The notes under the pieces: model-generated
The model's database searches: none
Told to the model about the DNA's origin: nothing
The model's input: only the letters and a program-made list of their open reading frames with translations
Position numbers and translations under genes: made by a program
Origin: Pirellula staleyi DSM 6068
GTDB lineage: Bacteria > Planctomycetota > Planctomycetia > Pirellulales > Pirellulaceae
Reading direction: 5' to 3'
DNA: 64,000 nucleotides
NCBI GenBank assembly: GCA_945900945.1
Contig: CAMDKL010000010.1
Span: forward strand, 1-64,000
Part shown: piece by piece, positions 63,810-64,000 of the stretch
Position numbering within the stretch: position 1 is the stretch's first letter
Layout: every line of letters begins with the position of its first letter

Positions 63810-63873
63810 TAAGCACCTGTACATATGTAAACTGGCATATCCATCACCAGTTGACACAACCGGAGAAACGAAC

Positions 63874-64000
63874 ATGGATTTACAGGATGATCGTCGATCC
63901 GACTAACAGTTTGGAGAAATCACTGAGAAAATCATCGGTTGTGCATTCGAAGTCATCAAGGCGATCGCTCCCGAGCACCAGGCCCAGATTATTAAGCATT
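63874..64000 (+). pseudogene. GxxExxY-type protein start, broken by nonsense codon (partial)
   Basis: An ATG at 63874 with GGAG about ten bases upstream opens a frame that meets TAA at codon 11 (63904-63906). The same frame continues FGEITEKIIGCAFEVIKAIA, closely like the start of GxxExxY proteins (small PD-(D/E)XK relatives of unknown role), but the usual LGPGLLESVY is altered. The window edge cuts the rest. The nonsense codon and changed core indicate a broken gene. Confidence 0.55.

Noticed and set aside
1-64000. tRNA genes, rRNA genes, CRISPR arrays, prophage or complete insertion sequences
   Set aside because: No cloverleaf with a GTTCGA-type loop in gene-free stretches, no regularly spaced direct repeats, and no transposase or integrase motifs were seen. 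A covariance-model scan was not possible, so a divergent RNA gene could have been missed.

Overview
The window looks like a chromosomal piece of a planctomycete, probably from the Pirellulales side of the phylum. This is inferred from gene content alone: a PSCyt1/DUF1549/DUF1553 cytochrome gene next to a DUF1501 gene, a second DUF1501 gene, a DUF1559 prepilin-like protein followed by a small carbohydrate-binding-type lipoprotein, BamB-like PQQ propellers, Tat-signal TIM-barrel and Gfo/Idh proteins, an SxtJ/DUF5989 pair, and many palindromic interspersed repeats. No tRNA, rRNA, CRISPR array or intact transposase was seen.

Layout. 1-1224: ECF sigma factor with a putative membrane anti-sigma that runs off the left edge. 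1468-9156: purine/xanthine-type permease, esterase, rhodanese, M20 peptidase, gatB and two hypotheticals. 9235-11796: two strongly decayed loci (a heme/DUF6797/azurin-like gene, then a collapsed HlyD-ABC-ABC2 efflux operon). 11797-13494: ECF sigma factor and a nested palindromic repeat. 13495-20980: leftward redoxin gene, then the three-gene membrane protein/PSCyt1/DUF1501 operon, then DUF1559 plus lipoprotein. 21121-22361: DAHP synthase preceded by a probable aromatic-amino-acid attenuator. 22426-29295: cytochrome-like protein, TrhO-RluA fusion, DUF1501, PQQ propeller, TIM-barrel isomerase and a deleted Gfo/Idh gene. 29684-36872: broken ABC transporter with its GntR regulator, caspase-like peptidase, propeller, cyanophycinase-like peptidase, esterase/SMP-30 fusion. 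37007-44579: phosphotransferase, large TPR protein, epimerase, PAP2, ribF. 44590-44810: cluster of hairpin repeats. 45294-58321: a tightly packed seven-gene MoxR/DUF58/von Willebrand operon ending with a 1904-residue coiled-coil membrane protein, SxtJ and DUF5989. 58386-61830: remnants of gspE, a tandem universal stress protein, cdsA and a CDP-alcohol phosphatidyltransferase around one intact metallophosphoesterase. 62133-63809: ilvD. The right edge holds a broken GxxExxY gene.

Two themes stand out. One is regulation: a 26-codon leader peptide rich in Trp, Tyr and Phe lies ahead of a strong terminator and the DAHP synthase gene, and a competing antiterminator can be drawn. The other is gene decay: at least nine genes or operons are broken by frameshifts, nonsense codons or large internal deletions, several of the deletions in frame. 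Frameshift-only cases could partly be sequencing errors; the deletions and nonsense codons are less easily explained that way.
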